From positions 2,101,937-2,165,936 of the forward strand of contig NZ_VUNZ01000001.1 in the NCBI RefSeq assembly GCF_008386505.1: 64,000 nucleotides of DNA, in the 5' to 3' direction. Origin of the DNA: Chryseobacterium sediminis (lineage in GTDB: Bacteria > Bacteroidota > Bacteroidia > Flavobacteriales > Weeksellaceae). Shown here piece by piece: positions 24,908 through 34,021 of the stretch (its first letter is position 1; every line of letters starts with the position of its first letter). Below the pieces are notes generated by a model. It ran no database searches. It saw only the letters and a list, made by a program, of their open reading frames with translations, and had not been told where the DNA came from. The translations under genes and the position numbers were made by a program.

Positions 24908-25549
24908 CTATGGTGCCAATCTTGAAATCTTCCAATCCAGATCTTCAAGCTTATAAATAATCCTGTCATGAAGACGATTAGGTCTGCCTTGCCAAAATTC
25001 AATCTCATAAGGTCTTGCCAGATATCCACCCCAATTGGAAGGTCTTGGAACTTCAGTATTTTCATATTCTTTTTCCAGCTCTTTTAATTTATCTTCCAAA
25101 AACTCTCTGTTGGGAATCACCTGGCTCTGCGGAGAAACTACAGCTCCCAGCTGGCTTCCTTTCGGCCTTGAATGAAAATAACCATCACTTAAGTTTTCCG
25201 CCAGCTTTTCAAGATCAGCTTTAATAATGATCTGCCTTTCAAGATTAGGCCAGAAAAAATGCAGGCATGCTTTATGATTGTTTTCTATTGCTTTTCCCTT
25301 TCGGCTGTTGTAATTGGTATAAAAAATAAATCCTTCATGGGTATATGCTTTAAGAAGGACCATTCTTGTTCTCGGACACCCGTCTTCCTCCACTGTAGAA
25401 ACAGCCATAGCATTGGATTCTGAGATCATTGGGCTCTCACTGGCCTCCAAAAACCAGTCTCTAAACTGCTCAATTGGATTTTGTTTTATCTCACTTTCAA
25501 TAAGTTGGGATTTCTCGTACACTTTTCTTTTGTCGTGCAGGTTTTCCAT
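24908..25549 (-). CDS. pdxH: Pyridoxamine 5'-phosphate oxidase
   Basis: 213 residues. FMN enzyme making pyridoxal 5'-phosphate. Motifs: NAMAVSTVEEDGCPRTRMVLLKAYTHEGFIFYTNYNSRKGKAIE (FMN site), SRPKGSQLGAVVSPQS, and the C-terminal WQGRPNRLHDRIIYK with ISRLAP at the end. Full length for the family. It is divergent from yqgE, with the two ATGs only 24 bases apart. Confidence 0.94.
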   Translation of the reverse strand: MENLHDKRKVYEKSQLIESEIKQNPIEQFRDWFLEASESPMISESNAMAVSTVEEDGCPRTRMVLLKAYTHEGFIFYTNYNSRKGKAIENNHKACLHFFWPNLERQIIIKADLEKLAENLSDGYFHSRPKGSQLGAVVSPQSQVIPNREFLEDKLKELEKEYENTEVPRPSNWGGYLARPYEIEFWQGRPNRLHDRIIYKLEDLDWKISRLAP

Positions 25550-25562
25550 AAATATTTTTTAT

Positions 25563-25570
25563 TAAATTTG
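25563..25570 (+). promoter_or_regulatory. TAnnTTTG box 3 bases before yqgE (leaderless)
   Basis: TAAATTTG, AGT, ATG 25574. This sets the start; the open frame upstream to 25481 runs into pdxH. Confidence 0.6.
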
Positions 25571-25573
25571 AGT

Positions 25574-26122
25574 ATGAATCACTCATACAAAGGTAAAATA
25601 TTAATCTCGACACCTGACATTTCCGGCGATATTTTTTCAAGATCGGTAGTGTTGGTTATTGAACATAATGAAAGTGGTGCGTTTGGTTTGATACTGAATA
25701 AAAAAAACAGCCAGATGAGCAGTAAGTTCAAAGATTTTTTTGACTTTAAAATTGAGGTCTATGATGGAGGTCCTGTGGAAAATGACAAAGTATTTTTTAT
25801 TGTAAAAGGTAAAAGGGTTACTGAGATCTATACAGACATCACCGATGAATATTATCTTACAGAAGATATTGAACGTATTATAAATGCTGTCTTGAGCAGC
25901 GAACTGAATATTGAAAACATTAAAATATTTTCAGGCTATTCAGGATGGTCTCCAAGCCAACTAGACACTGAAGTTCAAAGAAAAATGTGGACAGTAGTAG
26001 ATGTTTATAATCTTGACTATACGCTTCCCAATGATCAAACTCTTTGGAAATCTATTATGCAGAATCTTGGCGGAGAATTTCTTCTTTGGGCTAATTCTCC
26101 TGAGGACATTTCTTTGAATTAA
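25574..26122 (+). CDS. YqgE/AlgH family protein (UPF0301)
   Basis: 182 residues from ATG 25574 (MNHSYKGKILISTPDISGDIFSRSVVLVIEHNESGAFGLILNKK). GPVENDKVFFIVKG and FSGYSGWSPSQLDTEVQRKMW match the AlgH/YqgE family, whose molecular role is unknown. The longer open frame beginning at 25481 is excluded because its first 31 residues lie antisense to pdxH. Confidence 0.9.
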   Translation: MNHSYKGKILISTPDISGDIFSRSVVLVIEHNESGAFGLILNKKNSQMSSKFKDFFDFKIEVYDGGPVENDKVFFIVKGKRVTEIYTDITDEYYLTEDIERIINAVLSSELNIENIKIFSGYSGWSPSQLDTEVQRKMWTVVDVYNLDYTLPNDQTLWKSIMQNLGGEFLLWANSPEDISLN

Positions 26123-26224
26123 TGCAGGCTTTTCGTATCAATTTGATAATTAACAAACTTTAAGATTCCTTTAACCAATTTTAAAGAAAGTTTTTCCGTT
26201 CTTTGAAAAACTAAAATCACTGAT

Positions 26225-26806
26225 ATGAAAGGTATTACATTACTTGCTTTATCAATATTTTCTACCGCATTTTTATCATTCACCCCTATTAATAAAAAAT
26301 ACATTGTCATAGATGCCGGTCATGGCGGAAATGATTTTGGGGCTACTCATGGTGAAATTCGTGAAAAAAATATATCGTTAAGTGTTGCTAAGGAAATCCA
26401 AAAGATCAATGAAAGCCAGGATAAATATGAAATCATCCTGACAAGGGATTCAGACACGTATCCTACTCTTTCTGAAAGAACAGCCCAAATTAATAAACTT
26501 AATCCTGAAATGGTTATTTCACTCCATGTAAACTCTTCTCCTGAGAAAGAAAGAGCTGATAACGGATTTGAAGTTTATACTCAGAATTCTGATTTTTCAA
26601 AGGAGCTGGCAGGAAAAATTTACAAGAAATTCAATGCCCGTAAAATATCTGAGAGCAACCTTCATATTTTAAGAGAAACTAAAGCGCCTGCCGTATTGGT
26701 AGAACTTGGATTCATCAATAATTCTGAAAACAGGAATTATATAACGAGTGAAAAAGGGCAGAAAGAAATCGCACAGAAATTTGTTGAAATCATCAACGAA
26801 TACTAA
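26225..26806 (+). CDS. N-acetylmuramoyl-L-alanine amidase (Amidase_3)
   Basis: 193 residues with signal peptide (MKGITLLALSIFSTAFLSF). A zinc amidase that cleaves the peptide from MurNAc in peptidoglycan. Zinc ligands are H33 (DAGHGGND), E47 (REKNIS) and H101 (ISLHVNSS), with catalytic E160 (VLVELGFINN). It lacks extra SH3 or LysM domains, so it is a minimal periplasmic form. Confidence 0.92.
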   Translation: MKGITLLALSIFSTAFLSFTPINKKYIVIDAGHGGNDFGATHGEIREKNISLSVAKEIQKINESQDKYEIILTRDSDTYPTLSERTAQINKLNPEMVISLHVNSSPEKERADNGFEVYTQNSDFSKELAGKIYKKFNARKISESNLHILRETKAPAVLVELGFINNSENRNYITSEKGQKEIAQKFVEIINEY

Positions 26807-26837
26807 ATAAAATACAATTTCTGATTTACTCAGAATA

Positions 26838-26884
26838 AAACCCGGTAAAGGACTTCTGGAACTTTGTTGTTTACCGGGTTTGTC
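26838..26884. terminator. Bidirectional terminator
   Basis: AAACCCGGTAAA (26838-26849) and TTTACCGGGTTT (26870-26881), 12 perfect pairs, between the convergent amidase and aminotransferase-like genes. Confidence 0.75.
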
Positions 26885-26889
26885 AATTT

Positions 26890-27705
26890 TTATTGATCAA
26901 AACTTTTCTTCCAGCTTTCTACCAGTTCTGTGAAGCGGGATTTTTCAAAAGTCTTATTTCTTATCTTACCTACAGAAAATATACCTTTCTCTTCTGAAAC
27001 CATTAAAATCTCTTCAGCTTTCTGAGATTCAAATGCAATAATCTCGTGTTCCTGAATATCAGCAAGATTATTTTTATGTAAAAAAGTAACAAAATTTTCC
27101 ATCAAAGGAGAAATGTAAGCTCCTTCCGTCTGTTTTGGTACTTTAATAACATCTCCTTCTAAAAAAAGAAGATTTCCGGCAGTGGTACGTGCTATTCTTT
27201 TATTTGGATTCAGAAGAATAACGTCATCAAGGTCGTTTTCCTGGGCATAGATCGCTCCGTAGATATTTTCCGGACAGTGAACTCTAATATTGCTCAAAAG
27301 GTTGTTATTAACGTTTATTTCCTTAATTAAATCCAATTCTAAAGGTCTTTGATGAACTGCCAGTACATCTGCCACTTCTGAAACCTCATAAAAATAGGAA
27401 ACAGAAGATTTTGCCAATGTTACGCCATCGTTATTCCTGAACACCTGGAAATTGATAATTCCGTTCTTTACTCCTTTACCTTCAATAATTTCTTTTTGAA
27501 AAAGTGTCTGGAAAAATTCCAGGGTATAAGTCAAAGGAATATTCATTCTCATCTTTCTCATGGAAGCCATCAGGAAAAAATAGCATTCTTCGTCCATGAT
27601 TAATCCACCATTTCTTACAAAGAAAGAAACTTTCACTGAGTCGCCCCAAAGGAAGGCTCTGTTCTTTACATTTAACTCGTCTGATGTAAAATATTGATTT
27701 TCCAA
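26890..27705 (-). CDS. Class IV aminotransferase fold protein, catalytic Lys apparently absent
   Basis: 271 residues. The fold of the branched-chain aminotransferase / aminodeoxychorismate lyase family is visible: RAFLWGDSVKVSFFVRNG, MRMNIP, and DDVILLNPNKRIARTTAGNLLFL. The segment that should carry the PLP lysine reads LLSNIRVHCPENIY; by my alignment Arg141 takes the Lys place, and Arg173 the place of the conserved Glu (IARTTAGN versus IxExxxxN). It could be a non-enzymatic paralogue. No ATG fits; the start is TTG 27705. Confidence 0.72.
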   Translation of the reverse strand: MENQYFTSDELNVKNRAFLWGDSVKVSFFVRNGGLIMDEECYFFLMASMRKMRMNIPLTYTLEFFQTLFQKEIIEGKGVKNGIINFQVFRNNDGVTLAKSSVSYFYEVSEVADVLAVHQRPLELDLIKEINVNNNLLSNIRVHCPENIYGAIYAQENDLDDVILLNPNKRIARTTAGNLLFLEGDVIKVPKQTEGAYISPLMENFVTFLHKNNLADIQEHEIIAFESQKAEEILMVSEEKGIFSVGKIRNKTFEKSRFTELVESWKKSFDQ

Positions 27706-27730
27706 TTTTTGATGTGATTTATTTACAAAA

Positions 27731-27755
27731 AAATAATGAACGATAAATCGTTCAT
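27731..27755 (-). terminator. Terminator of the START-like gene
   Basis: ATGAACGAT-AA-ATCGTTCAT, 9 perfect pairs, with TATTTTTTT next on the minus strand. Confidence 0.8.
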
Positions 27756-27783
27756 CAGTTTTATCATTTAATATTGCCCGGTA

Positions 27784-28170
27784 TTATGCCGCACCTAATT
27801 TTATTCTCAGGTTTTCAATAAGATTTTCCCAATACATTGCATTTTCCTCTTCATCACCTTCTTCACAGAAATCTGTAATATTCAAAGCCAGATCTTCTGT
27901 AATATCATCAATTGTGATAGTCATTTCAAAGAAATTTTTTGTTCCTTCATCTTCTTCCCATCTGAAACGCACGAAACCTTCAGGCTTATATCTGATCAAA
28001 GTGGCCTTCTCAGCAGGTCCTCCACCCCAGCTAAAAAAGAAATCATCGCCTTTCTCTGTTACCTCATCCGCAAACCATTCAGACAATCCCTCTGCAGTCG
28101 CCAGATATTCATATAAAATCTCTGATAAACAGTGCATTGGAAATTCGTAATGGACTTTATGTTTCGCCAT
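27784..28170 (-). CDS. START-like (SRPBCC/AHSA1-type) domain protein
   Basis: 128 residues, acidic. The pattern LSEWFADEVTEKGDDFFFSWGG, FVRFRWEEDEG, FFEMTITIDDITEDLALNITDFCE and the C-terminal helix NLIENLRIKLGA is that of the compact Bacteroidota START-like family, a helix-grip fold that binds hydrophobic ligands. Role unknown. Confidence 0.82.
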   Translation of the reverse strand: MAKHKVHYEFPMHCLSEILYEYLATAEGLSEWFADEVTEKGDDFFFSWGGGPAEKATLIRYKPEGFVRFRWEEDEGTKNFFEMTITIDDITEDLALNITDFCEEGDEEENAMYWENLIENLRIKLGAA

Positions 28171-28324
28171 ATAATCTTTGTTTTATCGTCCCGCAATATA
28201 TAAATTAATTTTTTTATTACGCAAAAAAACAATTACTTTTTTAAAGAATCAGTATGATATTTATCACGGGATTTAAATCCTTATTCCATTAATTTTTAAT
28301 GGATAAAGTTGTCATGTAAAGCAT

Positions 28325-28356
28325 AAAAAAATCTCTCCTTTCCGGAGAGATTTTAT
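28325..28356. terminator. Terminator of the class III aminotransferase gene
   Basis: ATCTCTCC (28331-28338) / GGAGAGAT (28344-28351), extended by A/T pairs on both sides. Confidence 0.75.
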
Positions 28357-28358
28357 CT

Positions 28359-29540
28359 TTAATTTTCGTTCAGGATATCAAGAATAATCTGACATCCTTC
28401 TCTGATTTCATCTTTAGATAATGTAAGAGGCGGAGAGATTCTCAGGTATTCATTTCTGTACAGCTGCCAGAAAACAACAAGCCCTTTTTCCATACATTTT
28501 TTTGCTACTTCCAGTGTATATTCGGGAGTTCCGAGATTCACGGCAAGCATTAAGCCTTTGCCATTGATATTTTTAATTTTAGGATGAACTAAAAGTTCTC
28601 TGAACAGTTTCTCTTTTTCTTCCACTTCATTCATCAGTCCGCTGTCCAGTACTTCTTTTAAAGTAGCGTAGCTTGCCGCTGCAATTAATGGATTTCCTCC
28701 AAAAGTAGTAATATGACCCAGCTTTGGTGAATGTGACAAGCTTTCCATAATTTCTCTGGAACTCATAAAAGCTCCTACAGGAACTCCTCCTCCCATTCCT
28801 TTCCCCATCACAAGGATATCCGGAACAATTCCAAAGTGTTCAAAAGAGAACAGCTTCCCTGTTCTTCCGAATCCCGGTTGTATTTCATCTAAAATCAAAA
28901 GCGCTCCTACTTCTTCACATCTTCTTTTTAATTTGATCAGATAATCATTATCAGGAACCAGAAATCCTGCTGCCCCCTGAATGGTTTCAAGGATAACACA
29001 AGCGGTTTTCTCAGTTATTTTATCGAAGTCTTTTTCGTTATTAAATTCAATGAAAGAAACCATTGGAAGTAAGGGACGGAATTCTCTCTTGTGGGTTTCA
29101 TTTCCTGAAACACTCAAGGCACCATGTGTATTTCCGTGATAAGAGTCTTTAAAGGAAACAATTTCTTCTCTTCCCGTATATCGTTTTGCCAGCTTCAGAC
29201 TTCCGTCAATAGCCTCAGCTCCGCTGTTTACAAGATAGGTAACCTCTAAAGGCTCCGGAGTAGCTTCTGCAAGCAGTCTGCATAAGGCAATAGGTTTCTC
29301 CTGTGCATATTCACCATACACCATTACGTGAAGGTATTTATCTGCCTGTTCTTTGATTGCATTCACGATTTTAGGATGTGAATGTCCCAGCGTATTGGCA
29401 GAAACTCCTGCTACAAAGTCAAGATATTTTTTACCGTCTGCACCGTAAATATAACTTCCTTCTGCTTTTTCAACTTCAAAACCTGCAGCAAATTTTGTGG
29501 TTTGAGCCTGATATATAAAAAAATCTTTTTGCATTTCCAT
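28359..29540 (-). CDS. Class III PLP aminotransferase (ornithine/acetylornithine type)
   Basis: About 394 residues. Class III fold: YLDFVAGVSANTLGHSHPKIV, VNSGAEAIDGSLKLAKRYTGREEIVSFKDSYHGNTHGALS, LDEIQPGFGRTGKLFSFEHFGIVPDILVMGKGMGGGVPVGAFM with the PLP lysine in GKGMGGG. Specific donor (ornithine, acetylornithine, lysine, GABA) cannot be told. The start is ATG 29540 (preceded by GGAG, a rare SD-like sequence here) rather than the TTG at 29549. Confidence 0.88.
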   Translation of the reverse strand: MEMQKDFFIYQAQTTKFAAGFEVEKAEGSYIYGADGKKYLDFVAGVSANTLGHSHPKIVNAIKEQADKYLHVMVYGEYAQEKPIALCRLLAEATPEPLEVTYLVNSGAEAIDGSLKLAKRYTGREEIVSFKDSYHGNTHGALSVSGNETHKREFRPLLPMVSFIEFNNEKDFDKITEKTACVILETIQGAAGFLVPDNDYLIKLKRRCEEVGALLILDEIQPGFGRTGKLFSFEHFGIVPDILVMGKGMGGGVPVGAFMSSREIMESLSHSPKLGHITTFGGNPLIAAASYATLKEVLDSGLMNEVEEKEKLFRELLVHPKIKNINGKGLMLAVNLGTPEYTLEVAKKCMEKGLVVFWQLYRNEYLRISPPLTLSKDEIREGCQIILDILNEN

Positions 29541-29600
29541 TGTCTCCAAAATTTCAGCAAAGCTATAAAAGATTCATTAAAGGGTAAAATTAATCCACAA

Positions 29601-29626
29601 AAAAGACCAGCGAGTACTGGTCTTTT
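29601..29626 (-). terminator. Terminator of the fur-ostA operon
   Basis: AAAAGACCAG / CTGGTCTTTT around 6 bases, T-rich on the minus strand, directly after the OstA-like gene. Confidence 0.75.
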
Positions 29627-29629
29627 ATA

Positions 29630-31369
29630 TTATTTTCTTGTTCGTTTCGGTTTTTTAGCTTCTTCTTTGGCTTTTTCGTCATCAATAGCTTTCTGTGCTT
29701 TATCGAAGAGTTCGTTATCGGCGGTATACTGTATTTCTTCGTTATTTGGGGTGTCTACCAAAATATCCTGCCATTTCCGGATCCGGTCTTTGGTATTCCA
29801 GTTAAAATCGGGAAACTTCCTTCGTGCAGGTTCTATTTTACTCATCGGATAGGTGTCTGAATTTGCTCCAATACTACATGAAATAATCTGCAGGGCTCTT
29901 TCTTCAAACAATGCTCCGATAATTCCGCAGGTAGAAAGGGTAATTCCTATTCTTTCCGGTTTTTTGGTTTCCTGATCGGTATCATCTACATAAACAATAG
30001 ACTGGGCATTTCCTACTACTCTTGCTTCTTTAATATCATTTTTCTCATAGTAAACCGTCATGAATTTTCCTTTCACCTGATTGAACTCGTCTTTCAGGTT
30101 CAGTGAATCCACTTTACTGATAGCAAAGGCATTTCCTATTACTTTTAAGGAGTCTATATCTTCTGTCTTGGTATTAAAGTAAGCTTCTACTTTATCACCG
30201 GTTACCTGTTTTTCACCGCTCCACAGAATTGGGTTTGTATACATATGCATCACCCCATCTGTTTCATTGAAAGCAATAGAGTCTGCTCTTCCCTGTGCAT
30301 TGGATTTATAGATACGGGCTTTTTTGAATGCTCTTAAATAGCTTTTCTTAACTTTAATATCTAATGAATCCGGTCTTTGATAAGAGATAATTTTTTCTGA
30401 TGCAAAATAAATGGAGTCTTTTTCCATCACTTTTACGGCATACGGATTTTTCGTCATCATTGCAGAGTCTTTTTTCTCAAAAATTTCTCCGTAGCCTCCT
30501 TTTATATACCTTCTTTCTTTGGGATCATCAAGGGTTACATTTCCGGTTGCTTTACCAAATCCTGAAATCTGATTGTAATACATATCATCACCGGTAAGGA
30601 TTTTCTCGTTATAAAAGATCCTAGAGTTTTTGGTTAGATAAGCCTCCTTGGAATCCATTTTATAAGTTCCTCTTTCCGTATAAATTCTGTTTCGGGGATT
30701 GGTTTTGCTGGTAATGGTTGTAGGGCCATTAAAATCAGCAATTTTTGTATTCTGATTCTGCTTGATGTTCGGGCCTTCAATGATATATTGAGGAGTTTCA
30801 ATTTTTACATTTCCCGTAAGGTCTACGACTCTTGTATTGAGGAAGTAAGTTCCTACTTTGGCGTAGGTTACATTCTGCCCGTCAGAAATTGTTCCCCCTG
30901 TATTAAAATAAGCCTGATTAGCCAGCCTGTCATAATACAGAATATCTGTTTTTATTGTTTGTTTTGGATCGGTTAAGACCACATTTTTTCTGGCAACACC
31001 TTTTTGGGTATTGGCATCATATTCCATTTCTCCTGCTGTGATTACAGAGCCGTCTGTATTTTGAAGTCTTGTATTGCCTATTGCTTTTACAAAGTTTTCT
31101 TCATTGTACAGAACAACTTCATCTGCTGTAAGGATGGAGCCTTGGTGTTCAATCTGAACATGACCGGTAAAGTATTGATTCCCGTCGTATTTTTCAGGGT
31201 CTTTCTTAATTTCATCAGCGTGGATGATCTTTACCTTATCTTCAGGTCTCATCTGTTTGGGCTGAGCTTGTGAAGGAGGCTGCAAATAGGGATCTCTCTT
31301 CACAGGTGTTTTATCCTGCGCAAAGTTTAGCGTAGAAATAAAGATTAGCAGAAAAAGGATTATTCTCAT
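29630..31369 (-). CDS. OstA-like (LptA-type) protein
   Basis: 579 residues with signal peptide (MRIILFLLIFISTLNFAQ). Several OstA/LptA-type beta-jellyroll repeats are visible: YFTGHVQIEHQGSILTADEVVLYNE, VVDLTGNVKIETPQYIIEGPNI, GFGKATGNVTLDDPKERRYIKGGYGEI. These bridge lipopolysaccharide through the periplasm. The C-terminal Lys/Arg tail is odd (KAKEEAKKPKRTRK). It begins 3 bases after fur, so the two are one operon. Confidence 0.85.
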   Translation of the reverse strand: MRIILFLLIFISTLNFAQDKTPVKRDPYLQPPSQAQPKQMRPEDKVKIIHADEIKKDPEKYDGNQYFTGHVQIEHQGSILTADEVVLYNEENFVKAIGNTRLQNTDGSVITAGEMEYDANTQKGVARKNVVLTDPKQTIKTDILYYDRLANQAYFNTGGTISDGQNVTYAKVGTYFLNTRVVDLTGNVKIETPQYIIEGPNIKQNQNTKIADFNGPTTITSKTNPRNRIYTERGTYKMDSKEAYLTKNSRIFYNEKILTGDDMYYNQISGFGKATGNVTLDDPKERRYIKGGYGEIFEKKDSAMMTKNPYAVKVMEKDSIYFASEKIISYQRPDSLDIKVKKSYLRAFKKARIYKSNAQGRADSIAFNETDGVMHMYTNPILWSGEKQVTGDKVEAYFNTKTEDIDSLKVIGNAFAISKVDSLNLKDEFNQVKGKFMTVYYEKNDIKEARVVGNAQSIVYVDDTDQETKKPERIGITLSTCGIIGALFEERALQIISCSIGANSDTYPMSKIEPARRKFPDFNWNTKDRIRKWQDILVDTPNNEEIQYTADNELFDKAQKAIDDEKAKEEAKKPKRTRK

Positions 31370-31372
31370 TAA

Positions 31373-31846
31373 TTAGTCATTCTTAGTGCCATAGAAATAT
31401 AGCGAATGAGAATCAATTTTTACGCCAAATGCTTCTTCAATGGCTTCTTTGATTCCTTGGATTCTTGGGTCACAGAATTCAATAATTTCTTCAATTTCTT
31501 TATCGGAGTCTTTTTTGTAGATCACCAAATGGTCATGCTGTTTATCAAAATAAGACTTCTCATAAGATGAAGAGGTCAATGTCTTTTCTCCGAACTGATG
31601 CTTACGGATCAAGCCTGCATCAAGGAAAATTTCAATAGTGTTGTAAATTGTTGCTTTGGAAACATGATATTTCTTCTGCATCATCAGAAGATACAGATCA
31701 TCAACGTTGAAGTGATGATCCATATTATAAATCTCTTCTAATATCGTATATCTTTCAGGTGTGTTTCTGAACCCTTTTTCTAATAAGTAGTTTCTCAAAA
31801 CATCCTTGATCAAAGCTATATTTTTTTCTTTTTGTACTGTATCCAT
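31373..31846 (-). CDS. Fur family transcriptional regulator
   Basis: 157 residues. Winged helix with RYTILEEIYNMDHHFNVDDLYLLMMQKKYHVSKATIYNTIEIFLDAGLI is the Fur DNA-binding domain; the metal-binding HDHLVIY follows. The C-terminal CxxC pairs of zinc-structural Fur proteins are absent. The metal sensed is uncertain (Fe, or redox/peroxide as in PerR relatives). It is the first gene of an operon with the OstA-like gene. Confidence 0.9.
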   Translation of the reverse strand: MDTVQKEKNIALIKDVLRNYLLEKGFRNTPERYTILEEIYNMDHHFNVDDLYLLMMQKKYHVSKATIYNTIEIFLDAGLIRKHQFGEKTLTSSSYEKSYFDKQHDHLVIYKKDSDKEIEEIIEFCDPRIQGIKEAIEEAFGVKIDSHSLYFYGTKND

Positions 31847-31861
31847 TAAAAAAATTATCTA

Positions 31862-31869
31862 CAAATTTA
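31862..31869 (-). promoter_or_regulatory. TAnnTTTG promoter box of the fur operon
   Basis: Minus-strand TAAATTTG, 15 bases before the ATG. Confidence 0.6.
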
Positions 31870-31912
31870 TTGAATTTTATTTAAATAGATAGTATTGTTA
31901 AACGCCAGAAGG

Positions 31913-33907
31913 TTAAGAGTTGTGACGGAAGTATCCCGATTGCTCAATCTTATTATCATAAACGGTAAGTTCAGTAATAGGTGCAGATTCTACTTCAACG
32001 TTATGAGAAGATACTCCCCAAGCCTTAAAGTCATCACTTCCGATATACTTCACAAAGTTATAAATGTTAAGAATAATCTTTTGTTTAACAGTTAAAAGGA
32101 TATCGTTGATATATGTATTATCTATGATTACATATTTAAGATCCGGCGGTATCTCATGAGATCTTAAAGAAGGGTGACTGCTTCTTGAAGGAATGGTTCC
32201 ATCAGCCATTAAATCTTTAAGAACCATATTGAAATAATCATTAATTCTTCGGTCTACTTTAAATCCTAAAAGGAAGTTGATTTTATATACTGTTCCCGGA
32301 AGAATTTCGTCTACTGTATATTTGAAAGTATATGGATCTTCCTGGTTTACAATACTCAGGATAAAGTAATGATCTGCTCTTTTCGGCTGTTTCTTGATGA
32401 TGGAGTAAATGATTTTTGATTCTACTTCATCGTTTCTTTTTGCTCTGCTCAGATAAGCCAGGTTTGTAGCATATTTCGGGATGGTTTCATCCAGCTTCAT
32501 GTCTTTAAGGATAGACACGTATTTTTCAATTTTCACAAACTGGATAAATCTTGTTTTAATCAATCGTCCGTTATACCATGCATACATAGAAAGTCCGATA
32601 GAACCAGCCAATACAACGGTAATCCAACCTCCTTCCATGAATTTGATAATATTGGCGCTGAAGAAACCAAGTTCAATAGCCATATAAACAAATGCAAAAA
32701 ATAAAATCAATATTTTGCTCACTCTTTGTTTTAATAGCCAGAACACCAAAAGGATTGTTGTCATCAGCATCGTAACTGTAATGGAAAGTCCATACGCGGC
32801 TTCCATTTTTCCGGATTCCCTGAAGTGCAGAACGACAATAATACACAGAATAAGAAGTCCCCAGTTAATTCTTGGGATATACATCTGTCCTTTAACTCCG
32901 GAAGGATAATCAATTTTTTGATTTGGCCATAGGTTAAGAGACATTGCTTCTGAGAATATGGTGAAAGAACCTGTAATCAATGCCTGGCTGGCAATAATTG
33001 CGGCAGCTGTTGCTAAAATTACTCCAGGGATAATCATCCACTCTTCCATAATTCCAAAGAATGGGTTTACTACAGAAAATCCAGGTTTGTTGTAATTGGT
33101 CAAAAGCCATGCTCCCTGTCCAAGATAGTTTAGAATAAGCATTACTTTAACAAATCCCCAGCTTACTCTGATATTTTTTGCACCACAGTGTCCTAAGTCT
33201 GAATAAAGTGCTTCTGCTCCTGTTGTACAAAGGAAAACAGCACCTAAAATAACAATTGCACTTGGTGAGTTGACAATAAGTTTGTAAGCATAGTAAGGAT
33301 TGAAAGATCTTAATATCTCAAAATTCTCACTCAAATGCATTACTCCCAAACCTCCTAATACTAAGAACCAAACCACCATTACAGGACCAAAAAACTTCCC
33401 GATAAAGCTGGTCCCGAATTGCTGTACCACAAAAATGACAATCAAAATTCCAATGGTGATAGGAACAACAGGGGTGTGAGGATTATAAATTTCAAGACCT
33501 TCAATAGCCGACATTACGGTAAGCGATGGTGTAATTACCCCGTCTGCAATCAGAGCGGCAGCTCCTACAATGGCAATGAGATACAACCATCCTTTCTTAA
33601 GGTTTCTTACTAGGGAAAACAAAGCAAGAATACCTCCTTCACCTTTGTTATCTGCTCTTAAAGCAATGATCACATATTTTATTGTGGTCTGCAGGGTAAG
33701 TGTCCAAATAATACAGGAAAGGGCTCCTTCTATGTATTCATTGAAAGGCATATTACTCCCTTGGGATCTTGCATTCACAATTGCTTTCATTACGTAAAGC
33801 GGAGAGGTACCAATATCTCCAAAAACAATTCCTAGAGACACTAAAACTCCAATAAAGGAAAGTTTCTTTATGTCGAAGTGGTAGCCATCTTCTGTAACTT
33901 CTGCCAT
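31913..33907 (-). CDS. kup: KUP-type potassium transporter
   Basis: 664 residues. Twelve helices; signature SFIGVLVSLGIVFGDIGTSPLYVMKAI near the N-terminus, ALRADNKGEGGILALF, and ITPSLTVMSAIEGL. K+/H+ symport in the inner membrane. The cytoplasmic C-terminal ~190 residues (from ~475) are longer than needed for transport, as usual for the family. Confidence 0.94.
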   Translation of the reverse strand: MAEVTEDGYHFDIKKLSFIGVLVSLGIVFGDIGTSPLYVMKAIVNARSQGSNMPFNEYIEGALSCIIWTLTLQTTIKYVIIALRADNKGEGGILALFSLVRNLKKGWLYLIAIVGAAALIADGVITPSLTVMSAIEGLEIYNPHTPVVPITIGILIVIFVVQQFGTSFIGKFFGPVMVVWFLVLGGLGVMHLSENFEILRSFNPYYAYKLIVNSPSAIVILGAVFLCTTGAEALYSDLGHCGAKNIRVSWGFVKVMLILNYLGQGAWLLTNYNKPGFSVVNPFFGIMEEWMIIPGVILATAAAIIASQALITGSFTIFSEAMSLNLWPNQKIDYPSGVKGQMYIPRINWGLLILCIIVVLHFRESGKMEAAYGLSITVTMLMTTILLVFWLLKQRVSKILILFFAFVYMAIELGFFSANIIKFMEGGWITVVLAGSIGLSMYAWYNGRLIKTRFIQFVKIEKYVSILKDMKLDETIPKYATNLAYLSRAKRNDEVESKIIYSIIKKQPKRADHYFILSIVNQEDPYTFKYTVDEILPGTVYKINFLLGFKVDRRINDYFNMVLKDLMADGTIPSRSSHPSLRSHEIPPDLKYVIIDNTYINDILLTVKQKIILNIYNFVKYIGSDDFKAWGVSSHNVEVESAPITELTVYDNKIEQSGYFRHNS

Positions 33908-33932
33908 ATCAGCTTAATTTATTTTAAAGGCG

Positions 33933-33960
33933 CAAATTTATACTAATTTTATGACGTCAA
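33933..33960 (-). promoter_or_regulatory. Promoter of kup
   Basis: Minus strand TTG (33958-33960), 17 bases, TAAATTTG (33933-33940), 25 bases before the ATG. Confidence 0.7.
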
Positions 33961-33989
33961 GAATTTTTCTTCATGAATATAATAAATGA

Positions 33990-34016
33990 AAAAACTTCCT
34001 TTCGGAAGTTTTTCTC
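33990..34016 (-). terminator. Terminator of the pyruvate dehydrogenase beta gene
   Basis: AAAAACTTCC-TTTC-GGAAGTTTTT, 10 perfect pairs. Confidence 0.85.
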
Positions 34017-34021
34017 TATAA

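Noticed and set aside
29382..29852. 156-codon plus-strand ORF across the class III aminotransferase and OstA-like genes
   Set aside because: Antisense to two well-supported genes, runs through their terminator, and has no protein-like composition.
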